Assembly (NCBI RefSeq): GCF_001039005.1
Contig: NZ_LDWR01000087.1
Location: forward strand, 1 to 33,119
DNA: 33,119 nucleotides
Origin: Burkholderia cepacia
GTDB taxonomy: Bacteria; Pseudomonadota; Gammaproteobacteria; Burkholderiales; Burkholderiaceae
Direction of reading: 5' to 3'
Shown here: one piece after another, positions 15,877 to 24,440 of the stretch
Numbering within the stretch: position 1 is the stretch's first letter
Layout of the letters: every line of letters begins with the position of its first letter
Notes under the pieces: generated by a model
What the model was told of the DNA's origin: nothing
What the model saw: only the letters and a program-made list of their open reading frames with translations
The model's database searches: none
Translations under genes and position numbers: made by a program

Positions 15877-16818
15877 TCACGTAGGACTCTTAACCGAGTC
15901 TGGCTGCCGCATTGCTACGAGCGGAGCAAGGAATTGCTCGAAGTGCGGCAACCAGATGGGTATGGCGTCCTTGACGGCGAACATGCCGTGACCGTTCTTG
16001 CCGAAGGGCGGTTCGAAGATCATTTGCCCTTGACCGCCTGCGGCCTGAAACGCCGCAAACCAGGTCGCAACGACTTCGGGAGCAAAATATTTGTCGTTCT
16101 GGACGTAATGCCAGAGTACGGGAACATGGGTGGTCGCCGCGAAATGCGCAATCGTGTCGGCCATCTGCCGCGGATCGCACGGTATGCCCGGATGTGTCGA
16201 AGGGTTCCCGCCTCGACCGCCCGAGAAGTTGACAACCGCGACCAATCCCTTCGGTGCATAGCTTGCCGCGGCCAGGGACGCGAAGCCACCCGCTGATTGC
16301 CCGACCAGAACAACGTGGTTCCGATCCACCTGGGGCAAGGTCTGCGCATACCTGACGGTCGCGAGCACATCCTGTGCTGCCTGCTGGCCTGCGCTCAGGT
16401 AATCGGGATGCCGGCAGGAACCGGCGTCCTCTTCGTCAGTGCCTCCGGTGGCGCCGTAGCCACGGCGGATCGGCACGATCACGGCAAATCCCAGTTGGAC
16501 GAACGTCCGGATCTGCGCCAATTGACGATAGCGTCCAACCTTCGGTCGATCTCGAGGATTGGGCGGACTGCCATGACTCAAGACGATCAACGGAAATGGC
16601 CCGGGACCGTCCGGCACATAGGTGGTGGCCACGATGTCGCGTTTGTGGTCTCCCTCGTCGACTGAAACCTTGACGATGGTTTCGTGCAGGTCGGCGGCCA
16701 GAGGCGGGTCCTCGTTCCCGCTCAGGGCGCAGCCGGTCGCTGAAGCGATCAACGCGCCCATTATCAGGAACCGATGCAGGCGGACGACCCTCTGTGTTCG
16801 ACGAGCGATATTCTTCAT
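15877..16818 (-). CDS. Exported lipoprotein alpha/beta hydrolase (dienelactone-hydrolase-like)
   Basis: 313 residues. The N-terminus has basic residues, a hydrophobic stretch and a lipobox-like ASATGC, giving predicted lipidated Cys30. The alpha/beta-hydrolase fold follows. The oxyanion strand is PLIVLSHGSP, the nucleophile elbow is VGQSAGG (Ser), the likely acid is Asp of YVQNDKYF, and the His is in GHGMF. PIRRGYGATGG is seen in esterase and peptidase-like members of this group. The substrate is unknown. It is followed 60 bp or more away by unrelated genes and appears monocistronic. The 200 bp downstream hold nothing recognisable. Confidence 0.85.
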   Translation of the reverse strand: MKNIARRTQRVVRLHRFLIMGALIASATGCALSGNEDPPLAADLHETIVKVSVDEGDHKRDIVATTYVPDGPGPFPLIVLSHGSPPNPRDRPKVGRYRQLAQIRTFVQLGFAVIVPIRRGYGATGGTDEEDAGSCRHPDYLSAGQQAAQDVLATVRYAQTLPQVDRNHVVLVGQSAGGFASLAAASYAPKGLVAVVNFSGGRGGNPSTHPGIPCDPRQMADTIAHFAATTHVPVLWHYVQNDKYFAPEVVATWFAAFQAAGGQGQMIFEPPFGKNGHGMFAVKDAIPIWLPHFEQFLAPLVAMRQPDSVKSPT

Positions 16819-16979
16819 GGATGATTTCCGAAGTAACGCGCGCGAGGACTGTCACCCGGAGACGTGTGCGCGCATCGCGGCATCCGGTCAGTTGCTTTAC
16901 ACGACTCGCTGACAGCTTGAAGTAATCGGTGCGTTGCTCGGGGATGCAGGTTCCGACACAGATTGTCGGGAATCAGGCG

Positions 16980-17546
16980 CTAGTGAAACACAATCGCGCC
17001 ATTGTCTGCGCACATCTCGAAGGCCTTCATCCAGTCGCCATAAGACTCATAAAAGTAAGCATCAGGGACTTTTGCTGCCTGATCGCGGTACTGGACGAAA
17101 TCTCGATAGACCTTGCGGCACACTTCCGGACCGATCACGCCTTCCGCGTCGGAGAAATTGATCAATTCCCAAAACGGTCCATGGTCAAGCTTCCATACCG
17201 TTTCGTCGTATCTCGATTCAACCACGTTGTTCCGCGTGGATGCGCTTGGCTGGTATCCGGCGAGCTTGGCCAGTTCATTTCGCCATGCGTTGTAGCCGGA
17301 GTAGGAGCCCGCTCTGAAGTCGAAAGACGAGTCGAACTGGTACACCTTGCCACTCTCGAGTCCGCGAAAACGCTCAGGGAAATCAACGGGAGACAGAATG
17401 ACTTGATTTTTTCCTTGTGGCTCCCCATCCGATGACAGGGTAGGAAATTCGACACGTTTCAATCCACTGTATGCCGTGACGTCGAGTCCGGCGTATGCCA
17501 CCGAGGCGAACAGGGAAAGAATCAGGGGAACGAGAACGCGCTTCAT
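16980..17546 (-). CDS. Exported hypothetical protein (188 aa)
   Basis: 188 residues with a clear Sec signal peptide (MKRVLVPLILSLFASVAYAG, cleavage likely after AYA). The mature part is soluble and mixed alpha/beta, with YNAWRNELAKLAGY, WKLDHGPFWELINFSDAEG and a C-terminal EMCADNGAIVFH. I do not recognise a family. The start at ATG 17546 is chosen because it opens directly into the signal peptide; the frame extends upstream without any signal sequence. A periplasmic location is inferred. It lies between a hydrolase and a LysR gene, all on the minus strand but with gaps above 160 bp, so an operon is unlikely. Confidence 0.65.
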   Translation of the reverse strand: MKRVLVPLILSLFASVAYAGLDVTAYSGLKRVEFPTLSSDGEPQGKNQVILSPVDFPERFRGLESGKVYQFDSSFDFRAGSYSGYNAWRNELAKLAGYQPSASTRNNVVESRYDETVWKLDHGPFWELINFSDAEGVIGPEVCRKVYRDFVQYRDQAAKVPDAYFYESYGDWMKAFEMCADNGAIVFH

Positions 17547-17726
17547 GAAGTAATCGATATATCCAAAAAAATCAGGCGCCGCCCTCAGAGCCATCACCGC
17601 TGCCGAGGGATGATTCCTGAGCGAGCAGTCCGCATTGTCAGCGATCCACGTGCGGTTGTCGAAGGTTGGCAATTGGACGATTGTCGCCCGGTGCGCCGGT
17701 TGACCAGCATTTCTCAATGCGAGCGC

Positions 17727-18653
17727 TCAAATCGCTCGCGCCACCTGCTCGGTCAATCCGATGAGCCAACGTAGGCCGCGGTCGCCCTGATGTGCAGTCT
17801 TCCACAGTGCGCTAATCTGATGCGTCGGCGTATCGAACGGCAACGTGCTGATGCGCAGCCCAAGACTGCGGCTCCAGATGCGAGCGATGTAGTCGGGCAC
17901 CGTGACGAATACGGGATTGTCGCGTGCAATGAAAGGCAGCGTTGCAAAGTGAGGATTGGAAAATATCACGCGCCGTTGCTTGCCCATCGCCTCCAGCCGT
18001 TCGTCGATGAATCCTCGCAGTTCGCCTTTGAACGAGGTCAGCGCATGCGGATGCGCCAGAAACTCGCGCAAGCTCAAGGTTTCGCCTCGCGTCCGTATCA
18101 GCGTCGGGTTGTGGAGGCATACAAAGCGCCAGTCCAATAGCGCGCACTGCTGTTGCCATGGAGTGCATTCGTTGAACACACCGAATGCGACCTCGATCTC
18201 GTTGCGCTCGAACATGCTGGAGACACGGTGGCAGTCCGTATCCAGGGAGATGAGCTTCACGCCCGGCGCTTCGACGGCGAGCTTGTTGAACAAGGCAGGA
18301 AACAGCGTCACCGCTATCGCTTCGGAAACACCGACCCGGAATGTTCGATCGGAATTTCGGGCATCGAACGGCTGGCCGACTCGCATGCTTTCATGAAGGC
18401 CAATCAGCAGCGTGTCGATCTGCCGGGAAAGCTCCAGTGCGCGAGGTGTGGGTTCCATTCCGGAACGACTCCGCACGAACAACTCGTCACCGAACGCAGT
18501 GCGAAGTCGTTTCAGTGCGCCGCTCACGGCGGGCTGACCAAGGAACAGCCGCTCGGCTGCACGCGTGACATGCCGCTCTTTCATGAGTGCATGGAAGACA
18601 AGTAGCAGATTGAGATCGAATCGCCGAAGATCATTCTCGATGATGGATGTCAT
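17727..18653 (-). CDS. LysR-family regulator (NodD/PcpR-like) divergent from an SDR gene
   Basis: 308 residues from ATG 18653. The N-terminus LRRFDLNLLLVFHALMKERH, then RLFLGQPAVSGALKRLR and FGDELFVRSRSGMEPT, marks the LysR subgroup that often controls neighbouring oxidoreductase genes. The co-inducer domain follows (TFRVGVSEAIAVTLFPALF). A longer frame begins at 18743 but would run through the divergent promoter. The 89-bp gap to the SDR start holds a perfect palindrome, so control of the SDR/VOC genes is likely. Confidence 0.88.
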   Translation of the reverse strand: MTSIIENDLRRFDLNLLLVFHALMKERHVTRAAERLFLGQPAVSGALKRLRTAFGDELFVRSRSGMEPTPRALELSRQIDTLLIGLHESMRVGQPFDARNSDRTFRVGVSEAIAVTLFPALFNKLAVEAPGVKLISLDTDCHRVSSMFERNEIEVAFGVFNECTPWQQQCALLDWRFVCLHNPTLIRTRGETLSLREFLAHPHALTSFKGELRGFIDERLEAMGKQRRVIFSNPHFATLPFIARDNPVFVTVPDYIARIWSRSLGLRISTLPFDTPTHQISALWKTAHQGDRGLRWLIGLTEQVARAI

Positions 18654-18683
18654 CACAATAAGCAATTGGAATAATGGCCCGCC

Positions 18684-18697
18684 TAGCATGCATGCTA
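18684..18697. promoter_or_regulatory. Perfect 14-bp palindrome in the lysR/SDR promoter
   Basis: TAGCATGCATGCTA reads the same on both strands and lies midway between the divergent start codons (18653 and 18743). It is the best operator candidate for the LysR protein. Confidence 0.5.
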
Positions 18698-18742
18698 TCT
18701 CCGCCCGCCGCAACAGCGGCCGCATGAAGACAGGGGAGCGCA

Positions 18743-19462
18743 ATGAACAGTGACACTGGCAAGGTGGTGGTACTAGGCGGCTCGTCCGGTATTGGACTGG
18801 CTACGGTGAGGCGCCTGGCCGGCGCCGGTTACGAAGTGATCGCCACGGGACGTGATGCGGACAAGCTGCAGACAGTGGCCGCATCGATCAAGGGATCCGT
18901 GCGCGTCGAAGCGTTTGATGGCGCGCAGCGTGATCAGCTGGAACGTTTCTTTACGAGCATCGGGACCATTGACCATCTGGTGATCGCATTGAGCGGTGGC
19001 GAAGGCGCCGGCGCGTTCAAGGATCTCGATCTGGCCTCGTTGCGTCGTGGCTTCGATGCGAAATTCTGGCCTCATATACAGGCCGCGCAGACTGTCCTGC
19101 CGACCCTGCGCAAGGGCGGCAGCATAACGTTCGTCACCGCGATTTCCGCTCGGATCGCCAACCCGGGCACGAGCGGCCTGGCCGCGATCAATGCGGCGAT
19201 CGAGGCGATGGTGCCGGTGCTTGCCCGCGAATTGGCGCCGACCCGAGTCAACGCAGTGTCCCCCGGCGTGGTAGAGACGGCGTGGTGGAACGCCATGCCC
19301 GACGCAGCCCGGCGGGCATTCTTCGAACAGCATGCAAGCGAATTGCCGGTGGGGCGCGTCGGGCAGCCTGACGATGTCGCGCAGGCGATCGCCTACCTGA
19401 TCGGAAACGGCTACACCACCGGCAGCATCATGGAATGCGATGGCGGCCTGCACCTCCTCTGA
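18743..19462 (+). CDS. Short-chain dehydrogenase/reductase family protein lacking the usual catalytic Tyr/Lys
   Basis: 239 residues with the SDR Rossmann fold. The cofactor loop is GGSSGIG (residues 12-18), ATGRDADKL suggests NADP-type binding, and ALSGGEG replaces the usual NNAG. The C-terminal RVNAVSPGVVETAWW and GYTTGSIMECDGG are normal. In the active-site helix, where SDRs have Y-x-x-x-K, the sequence is SGLAAINAAIEAM, so Leu146 and Asn150 stand in those places. The fold is intact, but classic dehydrogenase chemistry is doubtful. GGGAG precedes the ATG. It is followed after 60 bp by a VOC gene and is probably controlled by the divergent LysR. Confidence 0.88.
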   Translation: MNSDTGKVVVLGGSSGIGLATVRRLAGAGYEVIATGRDADKLQTVAASIKGSVRVEAFDGAQRDQLERFFTSIGTIDHLVIALSGGEGAGAFKDLDLASLRRGFDAKFWPHIQAAQTVLPTLRKGGSITFVTAISARIANPGTSGLAAINAAIEAMVPVLARELAPTRVNAVSPGVVETAWWNAMPDAARRAFFEQHASELPVGRVGQPDDVAQAIAYLIGNGYTTGSIMECDGGLHLL

Positions 19463-19522
19463 AGGTCATGAAAGGCACCGCGTCGCATTTTTGTCTCAAC
19501 CACTACTAAAAGGAGAAAAAAT

Positions 19523-19933
19523 ATGTCCAGGCAAATCTTCATCAACCTGCCGGTGCAAGACCTGCCGAAGGCGACGGCGTTCTATACCGCCATCGGTGCC
19601 AGCAGAAATCCGCAGTTCAGCGACGATACGAGTTCCTGCATGGTGTGGTCGGACACGATCTTCGTGATGCTGATGACGCACGGAAAATGGGCGCATTTCA
19701 CGAAGAAGCCGATCGTCGACGCCCGGCGCGAAAGCGAGGTCATGCTGGCGCTCAGCGCGGAAGATCGCGAGAGCGTGGACAAGATGACTGAAACGGCCGG
19801 GGCGCACGGTGGCAAAGCGGACGTCAATGCCAAACAGGATCTCGGCTTCATGTACGGCCGCAGCTTCGAAGACCCCGACGGCCATATCTGGGAAGTGATG
19901 TTCGTCGATATGTCGCAGATGTCCACGCAATAA
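19523..19933 (+). CDS. VOC-superfamily (glyoxalase/bleomycin-resistance-like) protein
   Basis: 136 residues with the VOC beta-alpha-beta-beta-beta layout. IFINLPVQDLPKATAFYTAI forms the first module, and RSFEDPDGHIWEVMFVDMSQ closes the second with the usual DPDGHxWE metal-site glutamate. AAAGGAGAAAAAAT gives a strong ribosome binding site before ATG 19523. Members isomerise, cleave or bind small molecules; substrate is not predictable. It follows the SDR gene by 60 bp and is likely on the same transcript. Confidence 0.88.
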   Translation: MSRQIFINLPVQDLPKATAFYTAIGASRNPQFSDDTSSCMVWSDTIFVMLMTHGKWAHFTKKPIVDARRESEVMLALSAEDRESVDKMTETAGAHGGKADVNAKQDLGFMYGRSFEDPDGHIWEVMFVDMSQMSTQ

Positions 19934-20182
19934 ATCACGGGTACGTGAGTTCGCGGAATCGATCCGTGAACTCATCGACTCCTCGATGCAGGCGACTTTC
20001 CCGGCACGACCCTCTCTCCATACCCGTGGTCTGCCGGTCTTTTCCCGGTCGAAAGCGGAATGTCGCCGGTCTCTACTCGCAACGACGTTGCCAAAAAAAA
20101 CGCCGCGACGGGCACCAGTCCGCCAACGATTGCCGCAATCAGTGAGCGTAGCCGCAGCCGCCCCTTTGCAGACCATCGGCAC

Positions 20183-20217
20183 CCGGAGGACAATACCTCC
20201 GGATATCTCGTCGGAGG
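20183..20217 (+). promoter_or_regulatory. Competing hairpins covering the ribosome binding site of the second VOC gene
   Basis: CCGGAGG (20183-20189) is a perfect inverted repeat of CCTCCGG (20196-20202). The CCTCCG part (20196-20201) is also perfectly complementary to the Shine-Dalgarno CGGAGG (20212-20217), 9 nt before ATG 20227. The middle segment can thus either hide the ribosome binding site or be held by the upstream copy, giving an on/off RNA switch by layout. The rest of the 293-bp gap (19934-20226) shows no clear gene. Confidence 0.45.
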
Positions 20218-20226
20218 TTGCGCATC

Positions 20227-20637
20227 ATGGCCACGTTTCAGCCCGCTGGATGGCATACCGTCACGCCCCGAATCGTCGTGCGCGATCCGGAGAACCTGAT
20301 CCTGTTCGTCAGGACGGTATTTCACGCACAGGGCGAATTCCGCGCCGGGCTGCCTGCCGAAATCCGGATCGGTGATTCCGTCGTGATGATCAGCGGCGGA
20401 GACGGCCTGCGCGAACCGATGCCGGCGTTTCTGTACGTCTATGTCGAGGACGCCGATTCGACCTATCGGCGTGCGATCTCGGCGAATGCGATCTCGCTCG
20501 AAATTCCAGCCGACATGCCCTACGGCGACCGGCGGGCAATGGTGCAAGATCCGTGGGGAAACACGTGGCAGATCGCCACGCACCAGCGCGACCTCTCGGC
20601 TGACGAGATCCGTTCAAGGCTGGCCAACGGCGGATAG
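20227..20637 (+). CDS. VOC-superfamily protein (PhnB/YdeI-like)
   Basis: 136 residues. It starts MATFQPAGWHTVTPRIVVRD, continues with FLYVYVEDADSTYRRAISAN and ends with MVQDPWGNTWQIATH, the pattern of single-chain VOC proteins related to PhnB-like demethylase folds. CGGAGG 9 nt before ATG 20227 supports the start, although this site can be masked by a hairpin. The function is unknown. It lies 293 bp after the first VOC gene, so co-transcription is uncertain. Confidence 0.85.
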   Translation: MATFQPAGWHTVTPRIVVRDPENLILFVRTVFHAQGEFRAGLPAEIRIGDSVVMISGGDGLREPMPAFLYVYVEDADSTYRRAISANAISLEIPADMPYGDRRAMVQDPWGNTWQIATHQRDLSADEIRSRLANGG

Positions 20638-20810
20638 CCGATCGTTGCCGGGCAGGGGACACATCGGGCACCTCGTTTCCTGTCCGCGGTCGTTCGACAT
20701 CCATCCGTGGGGCCACCGGCAAGGCTTCGCGCGACAGCACACGCTTCAGCGTCATGCCTCATCCGCCAGTCAAATCTGTCGTAATCGTCAAGATTCACGT
20801 CGCGTGCAGG

Positions 20811-20839
20811 TAAAACCTTCCTGTCCAGCCCGCCGTTAA
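20811..20839 (+). promoter_or_regulatory. Possible sigma-28 (FliA) promoter of the chemoreceptor
   Basis: TAAA (20811-20814) and GCCGTTAA (20832-20839, 7 of 8 matching GCCGATAA) lie about 105 bp upstream of the chemoreceptor start. The 17-nt spacing is two longer than the usual 15. A 7-bp hairpin, GCTGGCC/GGCCAGC (about 20912-20931), sits just before the ribosome binding site. The remainder of the 307-bp gap shows no gene. Confidence 0.35.
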
Positions 20840-20944
20840 CCCGTTCGCAGCCCTCGCGCCACGTGTTGCGACGTGACGCCCGTCTTTCGTGATCCGTAGT
20901 CCACATCCGCTGCTGGCCGCGCCCGGCCAGCGCAAGGGAACGTC

Positions 20945-22510
20945 ATGCGAAAACAACTCACTATCCGTGGTGGACTCATCGCGACCATCGCCGGTTATAC
21001 CGTGCTGCTCGTGCTGGTGGTCGGCGCCTGCATCGCGGCCCTCTACGAGGGCAATGCGTCGCTCGAGGCGATGTACCGCGACGACACCGCGTCGCTGCTG
21101 CACCTGAAGACCAGCTCCGAGCGGATGCTGGTGCTGCGCGAACGCATGAGCGACGTCGCGCAGATCATCAGCGCCGGCCAGTCGGGCAAGGAGGGAATTG
21201 CGCAACTCCACACGCTCCTCAAGCAGAGCAACGACGAACTGGACGCCTACACGCGCCTGCACGCGCGCGACGCCAATGAACAGACGCTGTTCGACACGCT
21301 GCAGAGCCGTCGTCGTGCGCTGCTGGACCGTGTGTTCCTGAAGGCGCTATCGCAGCTCGACGGTGACGACGCGTTCAACTTCCTCGACACGCAGCGTACG
21401 GCGCCGCCCGCGCTGTTCGCCGCGTACCAGGATGCGATCGATGCGCTCGAATCGTTCCAGGTCGCGCGCGAAAAGGCCCGCTACGAGGCGGCCGGCGTCC
21501 ATTTCCACCGGATCGTGTGGGGGATGGCGGCGGTCGCGGTGTTTGCGCTGGTTGTCGGTTTCTTTGCTCAGCGTATGCTCGCGAAGGCAATCATCGAGCC
21601 GATCAATCTCGCCGTCGGCCAGTTCGACAAGATCTCGAAAGGCGACCTGACCGGGACGGTCGTCATTCCGGGCAAAAACGAGATGGCCTATCTACTGCAT
21701 GCGCTGAAGCGGATGCAGGACGGCCTCGTCGATACGGTGAACCAGGTGCGTGCGAGCACGGAGACGATCGTCGTCGACGTCCGCACGATCGCGAGCGGCA
21801 ACGTCGACCTGTCCGCGCGCACCGAGCAGCAGGCCGTGTCGCTGCAGCAGGCGGCGGCGAGCGTCGAACAACTGACGGCGGCCGTGCGCCAGAACGCCGA
21901 CAACGCGCGCGACGCACGCACGTACGTCGAGGGCGCGGCCGGAATCGCGTCGCGCGGCGGCGATGCAATGCAGCGCGTCGTCGAGACGATGTCCGAGATT
22001 TCCAGCAGCTCCGCGCGGATCTCCGGCATCGTCGGCGTGATCGAGAGCATCGCGTTCCAGACGAACATCCTGGCGTTGAACGCTGCCGTCGAAGCCGCGC
22101 GTGCCGGCGAGCAGGGGCGCGGGTTCGCGGTGGTCGCGACCGAGGTGCGCGGGCTCGCGCAGCGCAGCGCGGCCGCGGCGAAGGAAATCAAGGACCTGAT
22201 CGGCCATTCCACGCGGCGCGTCGCGGACGGCAGCGGCCTTGTCACGCAGGCCGGCTCGGCGATGGCCGAACTCGTCGCCGCGGTCGAGCGAGTCAATGCA
22301 ATCATGAGCGAAACCAGCAACGCATTCGAAGAGCAGTCGTCGGGCATCGAGCAGGTGAATGCCGCGGTGATCCAGATCGAGCAGACGATGCAGCGCAATG
22401 CCGCGCTGGTCGAGGAGGCGGCGGCCGCGGCGCTGTCGCTCGACGAACAGGGTTCGCGGCTGAGCGCGGCGGTCGCGCAGTTCCGACTGCGTGGAGAGGT
22501 CGTCGCGTGA
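20945..22510 (+). CDS. Methyl-accepting chemotaxis protein
   Basis: 521 residues of a class I chemoreceptor. TM1 is at about 10-33 (GLIATIAGYTVLLVLVVGAC). A helical periplasmic four-helix-bundle sensor of about 155 residues comes next, and TM2 is at about 193-213 (MAAVAVFALVVGFFAQRM). The HAMP domain (AIIEPINLAVGQFDKISKGD) leads into the signalling hairpin, whose tip FQTNILALNAAVEAARAGEQ at about 368-387 contacts CheA and CheW. No C-terminal NWETF-like CheR/CheB pentapeptide is seen; the chain ends RLRGEVVA. The sensor resembles Tar-like bundles, but the ligand is unknown. An AAGGGA ribosome binding site precedes the ATG. Confidence 0.95.
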   Translation: MRKQLTIRGGLIATIAGYTVLLVLVVGACIAALYEGNASLEAMYRDDTASLLHLKTSSERMLVLRERMSDVAQIISAGQSGKEGIAQLHTLLKQSNDELDAYTRLHARDANEQTLFDTLQSRRRALLDRVFLKALSQLDGDDAFNFLDTQRTAPPALFAAYQDAIDALESFQVAREKARYEAAGVHFHRIVWGMAAVAVFALVVGFFAQRMLAKAIIEPINLAVGQFDKISKGDLTGTVVIPGKNEMAYLLHALKRMQDGLVDTVNQVRASTETIVVDVRTIASGNVDLSARTEQQAVSLQQAAASVEQLTAAVRQNADNARDARTYVEGAAGIASRGGDAMQRVVETMSEISSSSARISGIVGVIESIAFQTNILALNAAVEAARAGEQGRGFAVVATEVRGLAQRSAAAAKEIKDLIGHSTRRVADGSGLVTQAGSAMAELVAAVERVNAIMSETSNAFEEQSSGIEQVNAAVIQIEQTMQRNAALVEEAAAAALSLDEQGSRLSAAVAQFRLRGEVVA

Positions 22511-22579
22511 CGCTGGAACGCGTTATCGCATAGGGTCAACAGCGTCACACGGAATCAGCGGCGCTCGTGCGTGCGCGGC

Positions 22580-22987
22580 TCACTGCGGGGATTCAGGCAA
22601 CGCGTAGTCGAAGCTGTACGAATGCTGGCCGTTGTCGATATTGATGGTCATCGAGCCGGAGAGCCCGAGCAATTCTCCCGTCGCGGAATCGGGCACGACG
22701 GTGATCGATTGCTTCGGCTGACCGCGCGTCATGGTGGAGCTATGTTGCAGGACAAAGCTGCCCTGGCGCCCACCGAGCACACCCTGCACGGTTTCCATTG
22801 CCACGTAGCCTGCCGAACCCTGGACACTGCTTCGAAACGCAAGCATCTCTCCGTGGCTGACGGCTTCCAGGTCGCCGTGAAATTGCTTGTCCAGTGACAG
22901 GCGGCCGAGCCCGGTGTTTTCCGCGACGCTACTCAGGGATTCCGGATTCAGCTTCACTTCAAAAGGACCGTTGGCCAGCAGTTTCAT
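22580..22987 (-). CDS. DUF3224-family protein
   Basis: 135 residues. FEVKLNPESLSSVAENTGLG, LSLDKQFHGDLEAVSHGEML, GYVAMETVQGVLGGRQGSFV and VVPDSATGELLGLSGSMTI match the DUF3224 pattern, an allene-oxide-cyclase-like small beta barrel of unknown role. GAGGAG lies 8 nt before ATG 22987. It is convergent with the chemoreceptor gene. It is also the last normal-looking gene before the insertion-sequence debris to its right. Confidence 0.88.
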   Translation of the reverse strand: MKLLANGPFEVKLNPESLSSVAENTGLGRLSLDKQFHGDLEAVSHGEMLAFRSSVQGSAGYVAMETVQGVLGGRQGSFVLQHSSTMTRGQPKQSITVVPDSATGELLGLSGSMTINIDNGQHSYSFDYALPESPQ

Positions 22988-23159
22988 TGCAGCTCTCCTC
23001 GTTGAATGGGCACTCCGCACTATAAGCCAACGGCGTTTCGCCGGCGGTAACGGTTTGCGTGACCGGATCCGACCTCGGATCGTGTGCCGCGCAGCGTTTG
23101 GGGCGATAATCGGCGTCCAGTCGTTAATCTTTCTCACCTGAGGCTAGCCCAATAAGCGT

Positions 23160-23835
23160 CCGTTGAAGGATTCATTCTTCGCATTGTTGGTCAGTTTGCC
23201 AGGACGTGAGAAGTCAATCTCGACGCCATTCTATTTGTCCAGCGTCTTCGAAATGAATTCGCTACCATTGTCCGCCTTGATATGGCAGGGAAGCGGACGA
23301 TGCTACGCAAGCCGGGTCAGTGCGGCGACAACGTGCCCGCCACGCAATGAGCCGTCGACTTCCATGGCCAGACATTCCCGCGTGTAGTTGTCCACGATCG
23401 TGCGCGTACATAAGCGACGGCCATTGAACGGCGCATCAACGACGAAATCCATACTCCAGATTTCGTTGATTGCGCTCACTGGCTGCTTCGGCTGTCGGCT
23501 CCGGGCCGACTTGTTCCGTCGAGGTCTTTTGTGGCGCAACGAAAGCCCAAGTTCCCGATACACGCGTTCAACGTGTTGATGGTTGTCTCGTCAGCCTTCC
23601 CGGCGAAGCATCACGTACCCGCGGGGCGGGGCGTACCGTAATGCACCTGCACTTCCGTGATCCCGTTGATGCGCATCTCCAGCGCGCTTTGAGCACGCGT
23701 GACCGACTCGTAACGGTAGACCGTGCGGGACAGCTGCAACAACGCACTGGTCTGTCGCTGGCTTGCGCAGAAACGCTGCATCAAGTCCGTGACCAGTTCA
23801 CGGGGCCGAGAAGGCCTCGGCGCTGATAGGATGGT
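23160..23835 (-). pseudogene. IS3-family transposase OrfB remnant
   Basis: The minus strand holds consecutive pieces of an IS3-type DDE transposase (closest in style to the IS407/IS2 groups). The N-terminal part has RPRELVTDLMQRFCASQRQ. After it, MLRREG-stop-RDNHQHVERVYRELG shows a TGA where the family has Trp. Next come VSAINEIWSMDFVVDAPFNG (catalytic Asp) and IVDNYTRECLAMEVDGSL. A frameshift follows near 23300, then IKADNGSEFISKTLDK-stop (second Asp) and RPGKLTNNAKNESFN (the DDE Glu) up to about 23160, where it is cut. At least one frameshift and two in-frame stops make it non-functional. Confidence 0.85.
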
Positions 23836-23889
23836 CCGCCCCTCCCCCAAGGGGGATACTGAAGCCCCTGAAACCATCGGAGAATGATC

Positions 23890-24223
23890 ATGCGTATCGT
23901 TCCTCACAGCTGCGCCGTCTACAGCGTCGACCTGGGCAAGACGACATTTCACATTGCCGGAGCCGACAAGCATGGACAGCCCACCCAGTGAATCAAGCTT
24001 CGTCGCGGCGCGTTGCTACAGTTCTTTGCAACAGCTTCTCCCGCACGCGTGGGCATGGAAGCTTGTCCGGGATTGCATTGGTTGGCACGGAAACTGATCG
24101 CGTTCGGCCACGACATCAAGTTGATAGCGGCCCAATTCGTCAAGCCCCACCTGAAGTCGAACAAGAACGACACGCTCGACGCCGAGGCAATCGCCGAAGC
24201 TGTAACGCGCCCAACGATGCCAA
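23890..24223 (+). mobile_element. IS110-family transposase remnant (N-terminal part)
   Basis: From ATG 23890, MRIVPHSCAVYSVDLGKTTF gives the DEDD-type N-terminus with its first Asp. A TGA at about residue 36 then interrupts the frame. Reading resumes with LLQFFATASPARVGMEACPG, IKLIAAQFVKPHLKSNKNDT and LDAEAIAEAVTRPTM, all typical of IS110 transposases. The gene is cut after TRPTM, where IS30-like sequence begins. It is truncated and non-functional. Confidence 0.8.
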
Positions 24224-24440
24224 GCGTGAAGAGATGGGATTACTCAAAGCCGAAGGCGTCGGAGTGCGTGAGATCGCGCGCCGTATTGGCCGCAGCGCGT
24301 CAACGGTCTCACGAGAGCTCGCGCGTAATGCTGCAACTCGTGGTGCCTGCCCTGTTGTGGCGATCATTGACCTGGGATCGAGGAAAGGAACTGTCCGATC
24401 ATGCTCGCTTCACCATTGAGTCTGGTGTGAAGGTCTTCCT
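24224..24440 (+). mobile_element. IS30-family transposase remnant with internal deletion
   Basis: In one frame NDAKREEMGLLKAEGVGVRE and IARRIGRSASTVSRELARNA form the helix-turn-helix of IS30 transposases. About 30 bp later, in another frame, LTWDRGKELSDHARFTIESG matches the catalytic region near the C-terminus. Roughly 200 residues between them are missing, and the end is lost after GVKVF. Confidence 0.75.
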
